From positions 1 through 64,000 of the forward strand of contig NZ_RCUW01000012.1 in NCBI RefSeq assembly GCF_003667525.1: a stretch of 64,000 bases of DNA, in the 5' to 3' direction. Shown piece after piece: positions 44,575 through 53,599 of this stretch. Both the position numbers and the translations under genes were made by a program. The notes under the pieces were generated by a model, which was given only the letters and a program-made list of their open reading frames with translations, was not told the origin of the DNA and did not search any database. This DNA is from Mycetocola_B reblochoni. GTDB lineage: Bacteria; Actinomycetota; Actinomycetes; Actinomycetales; Microbacteriaceae. The number at the start of each line of letters is the position of its first letter. Position 1 is the first letter of the stretch.

Positions 44575-46002
44575 ATGAGCGAGTCCGTCAACCTCCCCGC
44601 TCTCGGTGAGAGCGTGACCGAGGGCACGGTGACCCGTTGGTTGAAGAACGTCGGCGACAGGGTCGAGGTGGACGAGCCGCTGCTCGAGGTCTCCACCGAC
44701 AAGGTCGACACCGAGATCCCCTCCCCCATCGCGGGTGTTCTGGAGGAGATCCTGGTCGAGGAGGACGAGACCGTCGAGGTCGGCGCCCCTCTCGCTCGCG
44801 TCGGCGACGGCTCCGGCACCTCCGGGGGCGACGCCGAGCCCGCGCCCGCCACGCAGGACGAGGCGCCGAGTGCCCCGACCGACGAGGAGGAGGCCGCAGC
44901 GGAGCAGGTCGCCGAGACCGAGGACGACGCGCCGAAGGCCGAGTCCATGCCCGAGCCCGTTCCTGCAGCGGCACCGGCCCCCGCGGCTCCGGCCGCGGCG
45001 CCTGCGGCGCCCGCTGCTCCTGCGAGCCCCGCCGCTCCTGCGGCCCCTGCCGCGCCCGCCTCGTCCGATGACTCCCTCGTCGGCGGCAGCGGCTACGTGA
45101 CGCCGCTCGTGCGTCGGCTGGCCGCGAAGGAGGGCGTGGACCTCTCGACCGTCACCGGCACCGGTGTCGGCGGACGCATCCGCAAGGAGGACGTCCTCCA
45201 GGCCGCGTCCGCGAAGGCTCCCGCCGCGGCTGGCTCCTCGGCTCCGGCGACCGCGTCGGCCGGCTTCGTTCCCGAGCCGGTGTCCGAGCTTCGCGGCACG
45301 TCCAAGAAGATGTCGCGGCTCCGCAAGGTCGTCGCCGAGCGCGCGGTCGAGTCGCTGCAGAACACGGCTCAGCTGACCTCCGTCGTCGAGGTCGACGTGA
45401 CGAAGGTCGCGGCGCTGCGCGCGCAGGTCAAGGACGAGTTCCTCGCCAAGACCGGTAACAAGCTGTCGTTCCTGCCGTTCTTCGCGTTCGCCGCGACGGA
45501 GGCGCTGAAGGCGTACCCGATCATCAACGCCACGGTCGAGGACGACACCATCGTCTACCCGGAGTCGGAGAACATCTCCATCGCCGTGGATACGGAACGC
45601 GGCCTGCTCACGCCTGTGGTCCGCAACGCCGGTGATCTGGACGTCGCGGGACTGGCCGGTCAGATCGCCGACCTGGCCACGCGTACCAGGGACAACCAGC
45701 TGAAGCCCGACGAGCTCGCCGGCGGGACGTTCACCCTGACCAACACCGGCTCGCGGGGCGCCTTGTTCGACACGCCCGTCGTCTTCCTCCCGCAGAGCGC
45801 CATCCTCGGCACCGGCATCGTGTCGAAGAAGCCGGCGGTCGTGAAGACGCCGGAGGGCGAGGCGATCGCGATTCGTTCGACCGTGTTCCTCGCCCTGTCG
45901 TACGACCACCGGATCATCGATGGCGCGGACGCCGCCCGCTTCCTCGTCGCGGTGAAGAACCGCCTCGAGTCGGGAGACTTCCGCTCGGTTCTGGGCATCT
46001 GA
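44575..46002 (+). CDS. sucB: 2-oxoglutarate dehydrogenase E2-type dihydrolipoamide acyltransferase
   Basis: A 475-residue E2 subunit with one lipoyl domain (lipoyl Lys in EVSTDKVDTEIPSP, residue about 42), a long Ala/Pro linker (about 85-165), an E3-binding domain (TPLVRRLAAKEGVDLSTV then GTGVGGRIRKEDVL) and a catalytic acyltransferase core ending in LSYDHRIIDGADAARF with the active His. AAGGAGA lies 8 nt before the ATG. Actinobacteria often use this shared E2 for both pyruvate and 2-oxoglutarate complexes. A strong terminator follows, and lipB and lipA, which I would expect next, are absent. Confidence 0.93.
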   Translation: MSESVNLPALGESVTEGTVTRWLKNVGDRVEVDEPLLEVSTDKVDTEIPSPIAGVLEEILVEEDETVEVGAPLARVGDGSGTSGGDAEPAPATQDEAPSAPTDEEEAAAEQVAETEDDAPKAESMPEPVPAAAPAPAAPAAAPAAPAAPASPAAPAAPAAPASSDDSLVGGSGYVTPLVRRLAAKEGVDLSTVTGTGVGGRIRKEDVLQAASAKAPAAAGSSAPATASAGFVPEPVSELRGTSKKMSRLRKVVAERAVESLQNTAQLTSVVEVDVTKVAALRAQVKDEFLAKTGNKLSFLPFFAFAATEALKAYPIINATVEDDTIVYPESENISIAVDTERGLLTPVVRNAGDLDVAGLAGQIADLATRTRDNQLKPDELAGGTFTLTNTGSRGALFDTPVVFLPQSAILGTGIVSKKPAVVKTPEGEAIAIRSTVFLALSYDHRIIDGADAARFLVAVKNRLESGDFRSVLGI

Positions 46003-46020
46003 CGACGGCTGAGCGCTGCA

Positions 46021-46060
46021 GACGCGCGGTGCGTATCGGGAACGATACGCACCGCGCGTC
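46021..46060 (+). terminator. Terminator after sucB
   Basis: Perfect 18-bp stem (46021-46038 with 46043-46060), loop GGAA, followed by TTTCTCC: an intrinsic terminator, usable by both convergent genes. Confidence 0.92.
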
Positions 46061-46088
46061 TTTCTCCGTCCGGGTCGGCGAGGTCGCG

Positions 46089-47276
46089 TCACAGCACACC
46101 GGTGGCGACCGACACGACGACCGCCAGGCCACCGGCCGTCGCCGCGGCTGCGAAGAGCACACGCGGCCCTGACAGGACGCCCGTCCGCGAACGCGTTGTG
46201 CCCGCATCGTCTCTCTCCGCGCTGTCGACCCCTGTACCGTCGCTGCCCGCACGCCTCCGTGCTGCGCCAAGTCGCGCTCGGCCGACGCGCCGTTCCCCTG
46301 CACCGCCGGAGCGACGCCGTCTCGCCGTGCCTGCCCACGCCCTGGGGGCGTCGTCCGAGGTCATCGGCACACCAGGCCACGGGTGTTCGTCCGCTCGCGG
46401 CACCCGGCGAAACGTACCGTCGGGATGCTGCGCCCGTTCCGACGACCGCACAGACATCGCGAGAGGCTCGGCCGGCGGGGTGAGCACTGGCTCCGGCCTG
46501 CGCTGCGCCCCGATGTCGGCACGGACCCTCGAACGGTGTCCTCGCCCGCCGCGGGGCGGGACACCCCCTGGCTGCCGACCAACCGCGTGTGCGAGGGAGA
46601 GACGATCCCAGTGCGCCGCATCCCGGGCGAGGCGCTCGTCAGGAGGGAGCGCGACGGGAGTGGCCTCCGGGATCAGCCACTCATCGTGCGGCGCTCCCGT
46701 CCGTCCCCGGTGCTCCCCACCTGGACTCCGGACGGGGTCAGGTGAGGCGAGACCTTCGCGAAGGCGCTCATAGATCTGGTCCAGGGCGGCGACGTCGTCA
46801 GCAGCCGTCGCGGCACGAGGAGCCGGCACGGCGCTGGCCGCCCCGGCCGTTTCATCCCGCCAGCCCGTCAGCGCCCAGCCACCGTCGTGACGGTGCATGT
46901 GGCGGGCCCGCAGCCTGCCGTGGGCGAGGCCGGCCCCGTGAAGGGAGAGCAGCGCCCGGCAGAGCGCAGCCATCCCCTCGATGACGGCGCGGCGATCGCC
47001 GGTCTGGTACGCATCCTGGAGTGTCTGCCTGCACACCGGCATCACGATGGCGATCGCGCCGTCCGCCGTGCTGCCGAGATCGAGCACAGGGTACGCATCG
47101 TCACCGCACGCCGCCATCCGGGAGAGGAGCCGCATGCTCGCCTCCGGTGCGCCGACCCGGATCGCGACGTCGCCGTCCTCGCTGCTGGCGGCATAGACCG
47201 CTCCATCCGCGGTAGAGGCGAGCACGCGGAGCAGTCGGTAGTTCATGAGCCGTTCGGTGACGGAAGGACGTGTCAT
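46089..47276 (-). CDS. Degenerate protein-kinase-like (pseudokinase) protein with C-terminal membrane helix
   Basis: A 395-residue protein. Residues 1-170 resemble a Ser/Thr-kinase lobe pair: YRLLRVLASTADGAVYAA (glycine-loop-like), VAIRVGAPE in place of VAIK, and LLSLHGAGLAHGRLRARHMHRHDGGWALTGW where HRDLKPxN and DFG should be. The catalytic Asp residues are missing. The remainder (about 175-365) is Arg/Pro/Gly-rich and probably disordered, ending in one transmembrane helix (RVLFAAAATAGGLAVVVSVATGVL split at the end). The start is the ATG at 47276; no strong ribosome site is seen. It occupies the space between sucB and DUF4191. Confidence 0.65.
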   Translation of the reverse strand: MTRPSVTERLMNYRLLRVLASTADGAVYAASSEDGDVAIRVGAPEASMRLLSRMAACGDDAYPVLDLGSTADGAIAIVMPVCRQTLQDAYQTGDRRAVIEGMAALCRALLSLHGAGLAHGRLRARHMHRHDGGWALTGWRDETAGAASAVPAPRAATAADDVAALDQIYERLREGLASPDPVRSPGGEHRGRTGAPHDEWLIPEATPVALPPDERLARDAAHWDRLSLAHAVGRQPGGVPPRGGRGHRSRVRADIGAQRRPEPVLTPPAEPLAMSVRSSERAQHPDGTFRRVPRADEHPWPGVPMTSDDAPRAWAGTARRRRSGGAGERRVGRARLGAARRRAGSDGTGVDSAERDDAGTTRSRTGVLSGPRVLFAAAATAGGLAVVVSVATGVL

Positions 47277-47446
47277 GACGTGGATGGTCGCACCTCGGAC
47301 GCGCTCAGTCGCCGAGAGTCGCGATCCGGCTGGACATCGCCGTCGTCGCGGGCTGTGCAGGGCGAGGTTCCCGTCCTGCACAGCGGCCGGGACGGGCTCC
47401 CGCGCGAGACGCTCGCCCCGTGTCCCGAAGACGCTTCGCGTCACGG

Positions 47447-47452
47447 TATCCT
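47447..47452 (+). promoter_or_regulatory. -10 element of the DUF4191 gene
   Basis: TATCCT, 7 nt before the ATG, near-leaderless. Confidence 0.5.
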
Positions 47453-47459
47453 TTTAGCC

Positions 47460-48176
47460 ATGGCACGCAAGGACACCACGAAGACCCCCAAAGCCCAGAA
47501 AGAGCCGGGTCGTATCGCCCAGATGAGGCAGGTCTTCAGCATGACCCGCCGTCATGACCCCGCCGTGGTGTGGTGGATGGTGCTCGGCGCCGCGCTCTCG
47601 ATCGGTGCCGCTGTCGGACTGTCGCTCTGGTTGTCACGCGGGAACGTCATCGGGACGATCCTGTGGATCGTGAGCGGTGTCCTGCTCGCCGTGCTCGTGT
47701 CGATGATCATCCTCGGCCGTCGGGCCGAACGCGCGGCCTACGGACAGATCGAGGGCCAGCCCGGAGCCGTCGGCGCCGTGTTCCGCGGCTCGCTCCCGCG
47801 CGGCTGGCGGGGAAGCGAGATGCCCGTCCACGTCAACCCGAAGACGCAGGACGCGCTCTACCGCGCGGTCGGCCGTGGCGGAGTCGTGCTCGTGGCCGAG
47901 GGCCCGCGCTCGCGGACGTCGCGGAGCGTGACCGAGGAGAAGCGCAAGCTGGCGCGCATCCTGCCGAACGTCCCCGTCGAGGTGATCAACGTCGGACCGG
48001 ACGAGGACGCCGTCGAGCTGCACAGGCTCCCCAAGCGAATCAAGTCGATCAAGAAGCAGCTGACCAAGCCGGAGATGCTCGCCGTCGTCAACAGGCTCTC
48101 GTCGCTCGGCGGAACGCAGCTGCCGATCCCCAAGGGCGTGGACCCGAACAGGGTCAGGCCACAGCGCGGCCGCTGA
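47460..48176 (+). CDS. DUF4191 family membrane protein
   Basis: A 238-residue protein: a basic N-terminus (MARKDTTKTPKAQKEPGRI), two transmembrane helices (about 35-85, WWMVLGAALSIGAAVGLSLW and a second), then a soluble domain with AYGQIEGQPGAVGAV, PVHVNPKTQDALYRAVGRGG and VNVGPDEDAVELHRLP-like sequence. DUF4191 sits next to lipA/glnA in most Actinobacteria. Its role is unknown. Start directly behind TATCCT. Confidence 0.88.
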   Translation: MARKDTTKTPKAQKEPGRIAQMRQVFSMTRRHDPAVVWWMVLGAALSIGAAVGLSLWLSRGNVIGTILWIVSGVLLAVLVSMIILGRRAERAAYGQIEGQPGAVGAVFRGSLPRGWRGSEMPVHVNPKTQDALYRAVGRGGVVLVAEGPRSRTSRSVTEEKRKLARILPNVPVEVINVGPDEDAVELHRLPKRIKSIKKQLTKPEMLAVVNRLSSLGGTQLPIPKGVDPNRVRPQRGR

Positions 48177-48370
48177 TCGGCGGATAACAGGTCGCGGCGT
48201 TCCCGCGGCGTCACGGTGCCGTGTCCACCCCTCGGGGCGGGCACGGCGCCGTCGTCTGATGCCGGCAGTGCTGCGCCGACACGCGGCGGTTGTTGCGCCG
48301 GCACCCACGCACCCGGCTCGGCGGGGTGGCCGGCGATCAACAGCCAGCGGCGGAGGCTACCGCGCACGGC

Positions 48371-48391
48371 GGTCGGCGGTCGGCGGTCGGC
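48371..48391. repeat. Three 7-bp tandem repeats (GGTCGGC)
   Basis: Short tandem GGTCGGC x3 in the 268-bp convergent gap between DUF4191 and the RDD gene, with a further GGTCGGCGGCGCAC copy about 30 bp on. No gene is seen in this gap. Confidence 0.75.
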
Positions 48392-48444
48392 GGCGCACGG
48401 TGCCGGGTGAACCGGTCGGCGGCGCACAAGGCCGGAAGGCGCCG

Positions 48445-48873
48445 TCAGCGGCGCAGAAGGACCGTGCCGGCGATCTTGTCGTGGAAGCCGCGCTGGTCCG
48501 AGTCCCAGACGAGTGCCGGCAGCAGCAGGCACAGCAGAGCCGTCCGCACCAGCGGTCGCCAAAGCCCGACGTAGCCGCCGCGGAGCGGGGTGACGAACAT
48601 GCCCATCAGGCGATGGCCGATCGTGCCGCCGATCGTCGGGATGAACACGAGGTTCATCGCCGCGAACACGAGAAGCGACGCCCACGGGCTCTCGTAGAAG
48701 AAGGCGTAGTAGACGATCCACGCCAGCACCGCGTCGATCCCGTAGGCGGCAAAGCGGCGCCCCACCCTCGCGACGCTCCCGGGGCCGTGCTCGGGCAGCC
48801 CGAGGCGTTCACCGGGGAAAGTGCTCGGGGGAAGCTGACCGAAGGTCTGCGGGGGCTGGGTCGAATTCGGCAC
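48445..48873 (-). CDS. RDD family membrane protein
   Basis: A 142-residue small membrane protein. After a Pro-rich N-terminus comes RVGRRFAAYGIDAVLAWIVYYAFF (the R..D motif in helix 1), a second helix with GGTIGHRLMGMFV and a third ending DQRGFHDKIAGTVL, the RDD-family tail. Often next to glnA in Actinobacteria. The GTG lies 6 nt after TAGACT (leaderless). Divergent from glnA1. Confidence 0.9.
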   Translation of the reverse strand: MPNSTQPPQTFGQLPPSTFPGERLGLPEHGPGSVARVGRRFAAYGIDAVLAWIVYYAFFYESPWASLLVFAAMNLVFIPTIGGTIGHRLMGMFVTPLRGGYVGLWRPLVRTALLCLLLPALVWDSDQRGFHDKIAGTVLLRR

Positions 48874-48879
48874 CGCGCC

Positions 48880-48885
48880 AGTCTA
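48880..48885 (-). promoter_or_regulatory. -10 element of the RDD gene (leaderless)
   Basis: TAGACT on the minus strand, 6 nt before the GTG start. Confidence 0.6.
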
Positions 48886-48900
48886 CCGACCCGCGGAGCT

Positions 48901-48916
48901 GTAACACGCGTGAAAC
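48901..48916 (+). promoter_or_regulatory. GlnR-type box upstream of glnA1
   Basis: GTAAC-ACGCGT-GAAAC, an exact match to the GlnR consensus, 96-111 nt before the glnA ATG. This is nearly the same spacing as the box in front of amt. It also lies just upstream of the divergent RDD promoter. Confidence 0.8.
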
Positions 48917-49011
48917 AATGGTGTCACGGTCGGGTAATCCCGGCCCCCTACGCTCGAGTTCGGTAGCAACTCAGCGCCCACCCGTACCAACCCCGCATTG
49001 GAGCCCGTCAC

Positions 49012-50436
49012 ATGTTCAGTGATTCGTCAGAGGTGCTCGCGTTCATCAAGGAGACGGACGTCAAGTTCGTCGACATCCGCTTCACGGACCTCCCCGGTGT
49101 TCAGCAGCACTTCAACATCCCCGCCTCCACGGTCGACGAGGAGTTCTTCACCGTCGGCCAGCTCTTCGACGGTTCGTCGATCCGGGGCTTCGCGAACATC
49201 CACGAGTCGGACATGCAGCTGATCCCCGACGTCAGCACCGCCTACGTCGACCCCTTCCGCGCCGAGCGCACGCTGGTCATCATCTTCGATATCTACAACC
49301 CGCGCAACGGGGAGATCTACTCCAAGGACCCGCGCCAGGTCGCCAAGAAGGCCGAGAAGTACCTCGCCTCCACCGGCATCGCCGACACCGCCTTCTTCGC
49401 CCCCGAGGCGGAGTTCTACGTCTTCGACGACGTCCGCTACTCGGTGACCCAGAACCAGTCGTTCCACATCGTCGACTCCGAGGAGGGCGCGTGGAACACC
49501 GGCCGCGAGGAGGTCGGCGGCAACCTCGGCAACAAGACCCCCTACAAGGGCGGCTACTTCCCCGTCAGCCCCGTCGACAAGCAGGCGGACCTCCGCGACG
49601 ACATCAGCCTCAAGCTGATCGACGCGGGCCTCATCCTGGAGCGTGCACACCACGAGGTCGGCTCCGGCGGCCAGGCGGAGATCAACTACCGCTTCGACAC
49701 GATGGTCCACTCGGCCGACGACATCCTCAAGTTCAAGTACATCGTCAAGAACACCGCGGAGCAGTGGGGCAAGACGGCCACCTTCATGCCGAAGCCGCTG
49801 TTCGGTGACAACGGCTCGGGCATGCACACCCACCAGTCGCTCTGGAACGACGGCAAGCCGCTGTTCTACGACGAGAACGGCTACGGCGGCCTCTCCGACG
49901 TCGCCCGCTGGTACATCGGTGGCCTGCTCAAGCACGCCCCCGCGGTGCTCGCGTTCACGAACCCGACGATCAACTCCTACCACCGTCTGGTGAAGGGCTT
50001 CGAGGCGCCGGTCAACCTGGTGTACTCGGCCGGAAACCGCTCCGCGGCGATCCGCATCCCGATCACCGGCACCAACCCGAAGGCCAAGCGCATCGAGTTC
50101 CGCGCGCCCGACGCCTCCGGTAACCCCTACCTCGCCTTCGCCGCGCAGCTGATGGCCGGCCTCGACGGCATCAAGAACCGCATCGAGCCGCACGAGCCGG
50201 TCGACAAGGACCTCTACGAGCTGCCGCCCGAGGAGGCCAAGGGCATTCCCCAGGTTCCCGGCACCCTCGAGGAGGCGCTGCAGGCGCTCGAGGCCGACCA
50301 CGAGTTCCTGCTCGAGGGCAACGTGTTCACCCAGGAGCTCATCGACACCTGGGTCAGCTATAAGCGCGAGAACGAGATCCTGCCGCTGGCGCAGCGCCCG
50401 CACCCCTTCGAGTTCGAGCTGTACTACGGCGTCTGA
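49012..50436 (+). CDS. glnA: Glutamine synthetase type I (adenylylatable)
   Basis: A 474-residue GSI-beta-type enzyme joining ammonium to glutamate. Seen: LFDGSSIRGF, the metal-ligand FAPEAEFYVFD, HEVGSGGQAEINYRF, the ATP-site MPKPLFGDNGSGMHTHQSLW and NRSAAIRIP. The adenylylation Tyr is in KDLYELPPEE, so GlnE, encoded 140 bp downstream on the other strand, can switch it off. The 25-residue insertion typical of the beta type is present (NTGREEVGGNLGNKTPYKGG region). Transcription is probably activated by GlnR through the upstream box. Confidence 0.97.
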   Translation: MFSDSSEVLAFIKETDVKFVDIRFTDLPGVQQHFNIPASTVDEEFFTVGQLFDGSSIRGFANIHESDMQLIPDVSTAYVDPFRAERTLVIIFDIYNPRNGEIYSKDPRQVAKKAEKYLASTGIADTAFFAPEAEFYVFDDVRYSVTQNQSFHIVDSEEGAWNTGREEVGGNLGNKTPYKGGYFPVSPVDKQADLRDDISLKLIDAGLILERAHHEVGSGGQAEINYRFDTMVHSADDILKFKYIVKNTAEQWGKTATFMPKPLFGDNGSGMHTHQSLWNDGKPLFYDENGYGGLSDVARWYIGGLLKHAPAVLAFTNPTINSYHRLVKGFEAPVNLVYSAGNRSAAIRIPITGTNPKAKRIEFRAPDASGNPYLAFAAQLMAGLDGIKNRIEPHEPVDKDLYELPPEEAKGIPQVPGTLEEALQALEADHEFLLEGNVFTQELIDTWVSYKRENEILPLAQRPHPFEFELYYGV

Positions 50437-50466
50437 TCCGACCGATCACCGCGTCCAGCCGGACGC

Positions 50467-50503
50467 TGCGGGCCCGCACCAGCTCACGCTGGGCGGGCCC
50501 GCA
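50467..50503. terminator. Bidirectional terminator between glnA and glnE
   Basis: 17- and 16-nt arms (50467-50483 and 50488-50503) pair with a single bulged A and a TCAC loop. It separates two convergent genes. Confidence 0.8.
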
Positions 50504-50575
50504 ACCGTGTGCCTCCCGCACGTGTGAGGGGCACTGCCAGGGGCGAGCCCCCGACCGGTCGAACCACCGCGGCCG

Positions 50576-53500
50576 CTAGCCGCCGTACATGCGCCGGGCG
50601 CCGCCCCGGTTCTCGCTGACCGGTTCGCCGTAGAACCCGGCCTCGAACACCTGCCTGGCGCGCCGGGTCACCGCGAGGTACTCCTCCTCCAGCACGCTCG
50701 CGGAGCGCGGCGGGAAGTCCAGGATGCGGGCGATGCCGTCGAGTGCGACGCGGTCGGAGGGCAGCACGTCGCTCGCCCGGTTCAGCCACAGCATGTTCGC
50801 CGAGCGCAGCCGCGACGCCAGCAGCCACGCCTCGCGGAGCAGGACCGCGTCGTCCTCCGCGATCAGGCCGTGCTCCGCCGCCGCATCGAGCGCAGCGAGC
50901 GTGCTCGTCGTCCGCAGCTCGGGCACCGCGTGGGCGTGCTGCAGCTGCACGAGCTGGACGAACCACTCCACGTCGCTCAGCGAACCGCGGCCGAGCTTCA
51001 GCTGACGACGCGGGTCGGCGCCCTGAGGCATGCGCTCGCTCTCGACGCGCGCCTTGATCCGCTTGACCTCCCTGACGTCCTTCTCGGCGATCGCCTCCGG
51101 GTATCGCACCGTGTCGGCCAGCGACTCGAAGTCGGCGATGAGGCTCTCGTCCCCGGCGATGCCGCGCGCCCGCAGCAGCGCCTGGGCCTCCCAGGTGAGC
51201 GACCAGCGGCGGTAGTAGCTCGCGTAGCCCTCCAGGGAGCGCGCCAGCGGGCCGTTCTTGCCCTCGGGGCGCAGGTCCGCGTCCAGGTCGAAGGGCAGCC
51301 GTGGGTCCTGCACGCTGTTCTGCAGCTCCGTGACGATGCGCCTGGCCAGCGCGCCGGCGTCGACCTCCTCGTCGACGGCACGGTAGACGTACAGGACGTC
51401 GGCGTCGGAGCCGAAGCCGGTCTCCGCTCCCCCCAGTCTGCCCATGCCGATGATGGCGAACTCGAGCACGTCCTCGGCGGCTCCGAGCTCGGCCCTGATC
51501 CGCTCGAGCAGGACGGAGAGCGTGACCTCGGTGATCTCCGTCAGGCCCCGCGCGACCTCGCGGACGTCGAGGACGGAGCTGACCGAGGCCAGCGCCATGC
51601 GCAGCACCTCGCGCCGGCGCAGACGCTGCACCGCCTTCGCCGCGTCGGCGAGGGCGCTGTGCCGGAACGCGAGCGCGGCCGCCTCCGAGCGCAGCGCGGC
51701 CGCCGGGCGGACCTCGAGCTGCTTGTTGCTCTCCAGCCAGGCCGCCGACTCGGGGACGACGTCGAGGAGCTCGCCGATGAAGCGCGAGGTCGACAGAGCG
51801 TGGGTGAGCCGCTCGGCGGCACCGGACGAGTCGCGCAGCATCCGCAGGTACCAGTGGGTCCCGCCGAGCTTGTCGCTCAGCCGCCGGAACGCGAGCAGGC
51901 CGTAGTCCGGGTCCGCTCCCTCCGCGAACCAGCGGAGCATCACCGGCAGCAGGGTCCGCTGGATGGTCGCCCTCCGGGACACCCCTGACGACAGCGCCCT
52001 GATGTGGTTGAGCGCCCCCTCGGGGTCGCGGAAGCCGATCGCCGCGAGCCGCCCCTCGGCCTGCGGGGTGGTGAGCCTGACCTCGTCCTCCCTGAGCGCG
52101 GCCACGGCGGACAGCAGCGGACGGTAGAACAAGCGCAGGTGCAGCTTCCTGACCTCACCCTTCGTCGACTCCCAGCGCGTCACCAGCGCCTGCGCGGTCG
52201 GGGCGAGCCGGGTGGAGCGGGCGAGCACGCGCAGCTCGTCCTCGTCCCTGGGCATGAGGTGGGTGCGTCGCAGCCGCTGCAGCTGAAGCCGGTGCTCGAT
52301 GACGCGGAGGAAGCGGTAGTGGGCGGCGAAGGCCGTCGCCTCCTCCCGGCCGATGTAGCTGCCGCGCGCAAGCGCGTCGAGGGTCTCGAGCGTTCCGCGC
52401 AGCCGCACCGAGGGATCCGTCTGGCCGTGGACCAGCTGCAGGAGCTGGACCGTGAACTCGACGTCCCTGAGTCCCCCCGGTCCGAGCTTGATCTCGTAGT
52501 GGAGCTGATCGGCGGGGATGTGCTCGGCGACGCGCTCGCGCATGTGCTGCGCCTGCTCGACGAAGTTCTCCCTGCCCGCGCTCGACCAGACCGAGGGGGC
52601 GACGCCGGCGACGTAGTCCTCGCCGAGCGCGCCGTCGCCGGCCAGTGGCCGTGCCTTGATGAGTGCCTGGAACTCCCAGCCCTTGGCCCAGCGCTCGTAG
52701 TACGCCAGGTGGGAGCTGAGCGTGCGTACGAGCGCGCCCTGCTTGCCCTCCGGCCGGAGGTTCGGGTCGACCTCCCACAGCGCCGGCTCGACGCCCGTCT
52801 CGCTGATCACGCGCATCAGCGTCATCGCGAGCCGGGTGCCGATCTCGACGGCCCTGCCCGAGGACACGAGCTCCTCATCGGCGGACTCGGCGACGTAGAT
52901 GACGTCCACATCGCTGACGTAGTTCAGCTCGCGGGCACCGGCCTTGCCCATTCCGATGATCGCGAGCCGGGTGGCGGCGACCTGGTCCGCCGAGAACGGT
53001 CCGTGTGCGCCCATGATCGCCCTGGCGGCCAGGAGTGCACCCTCCAGCGCTGCACCGGCCAGATCGGACAGCGCGGCGGACACCTCTTCGAAGACCGCCG
53101 TCGGCTCTGGCGCCCTCAGGTCGTGCACCGCGATCCGCGCGAGCTGACGCCGGTACGCGACGCGGAGGGCGAGCGCGATCCGGTCCGCGTCCGCGTCGTC
53201 GCCGGAGTCGATCGCGAGCGTCACCGCGTCGACCAGTGCCGAGGTCATCGCCGCCGCGGAGGGAAGCACCGCCGGTGTGCGGCGCAGCACGGCGAGCTCG
53301 TCGGGGTGTCGGAGGAGGAACTCCCCCAGCCCCTGCGAGGCACCGAGCACGGTGAGCAGGTTCGTTCGCCACTGCTCGTCGCCGAGGACGGGCTCCAGGT
53401 GCTCGGGGACGCGCGACGCCAGGTCGGCCAGGCACACGAGAGCCTGGTCCGGGTCGGCGGCCGCGCGGAAGTCGGCGAGCCACTCCGTCACGTCGACGCC

Positions 53501-53596
53501 GCAGTCCCTCAGCTCCTCGAGCCGGAGCCGGGAGGCGCTCAGCGAGGCGAAGCCCGAGCGGGCGAGGGCCGAGAGGACCCCGGGATCACGGGCCAT
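50576..53596 (-). CDS. glnE: Bifunctional glutamine synthetase adenylyltransferase/deadenylase
   Basis: A 1006-residue GlnE. It has two nucleotidyltransferase domains with GSxxxDxD-type sites: GMGKAGARELNYVSDVDVIY in the N-terminal deadenylase half and GMGRLGGAETGFGSDADVLY in the C-terminal adenylylase half. Each is followed by an RPEGKxGxL segment (NLRPEGKQGALVRTL and DLRPEGKNGPLARSL) and a helical GlnD-PUR-like region. It transfers AMP to the Tyr of GlnA1. The start is 3 bp after the glnA2 stop, so glnA2-glnE form an operon. Length is normal. Confidence 0.96.
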   Translation of the reverse strand: MARDPGVLSALARSGFASLSASRLRLEELRDCGVDVTEWLADFRAAADPDQALVCLADLASRVPEHLEPVLGDEQWRTNLLTVLGASQGLGEFLLRHPDELAVLRRTPAVLPSAAAMTSALVDAVTLAIDSGDDADADRIALALRVAYRRQLARIAVHDLRAPEPTAVFEEVSAALSDLAGAALEGALLAARAIMGAHGPFSADQVAATRLAIIGMGKAGARELNYVSDVDVIYVAESADEELVSSGRAVEIGTRLAMTLMRVISETGVEPALWEVDPNLRPEGKQGALVRTLSSHLAYYERWAKGWEFQALIKARPLAGDGALGEDYVAGVAPSVWSSAGRENFVEQAQHMRERVAEHIPADQLHYEIKLGPGGLRDVEFTVQLLQLVHGQTDPSVRLRGTLETLDALARGSYIGREEATAFAAHYRFLRVIEHRLQLQRLRRTHLMPRDEDELRVLARSTRLAPTAQALVTRWESTKGEVRKLHLRLFYRPLLSAVAALREDEVRLTTPQAEGRLAAIGFRDPEGALNHIRALSSGVSRRATIQRTLLPVMLRWFAEGADPDYGLLAFRRLSDKLGGTHWYLRMLRDSSGAAERLTHALSTSRFIGELLDVVPESAAWLESNKQLEVRPAAALRSEAAALAFRHSALADAAKAVQRLRRREVLRMALASVSSVLDVREVARGLTEITEVTLSVLLERIRAELGAAEDVLEFAIIGMGRLGGAETGFGSDADVLYVYRAVDEEVDAGALARRIVTELQNSVQDPRLPFDLDADLRPEGKNGPLARSLEGYASYYRRWSLTWEAQALLRARGIAGDESLIADFESLADTVRYPEAIAEKDVREVKRIKARVESERMPQGADPRRQLKLGRGSLSDVEWFVQLVQLQHAHAVPELRTTSTLAALDAAAEHGLIAEDDAVLLREAWLLASRLRSANMLWLNRASDVLPSDRVALDGIARILDFPPRSASVLEEEYLAVTRRARQVFEAGFYGEPVSENRGGARRMYGG

Positions 53597-53599
53597 CGT

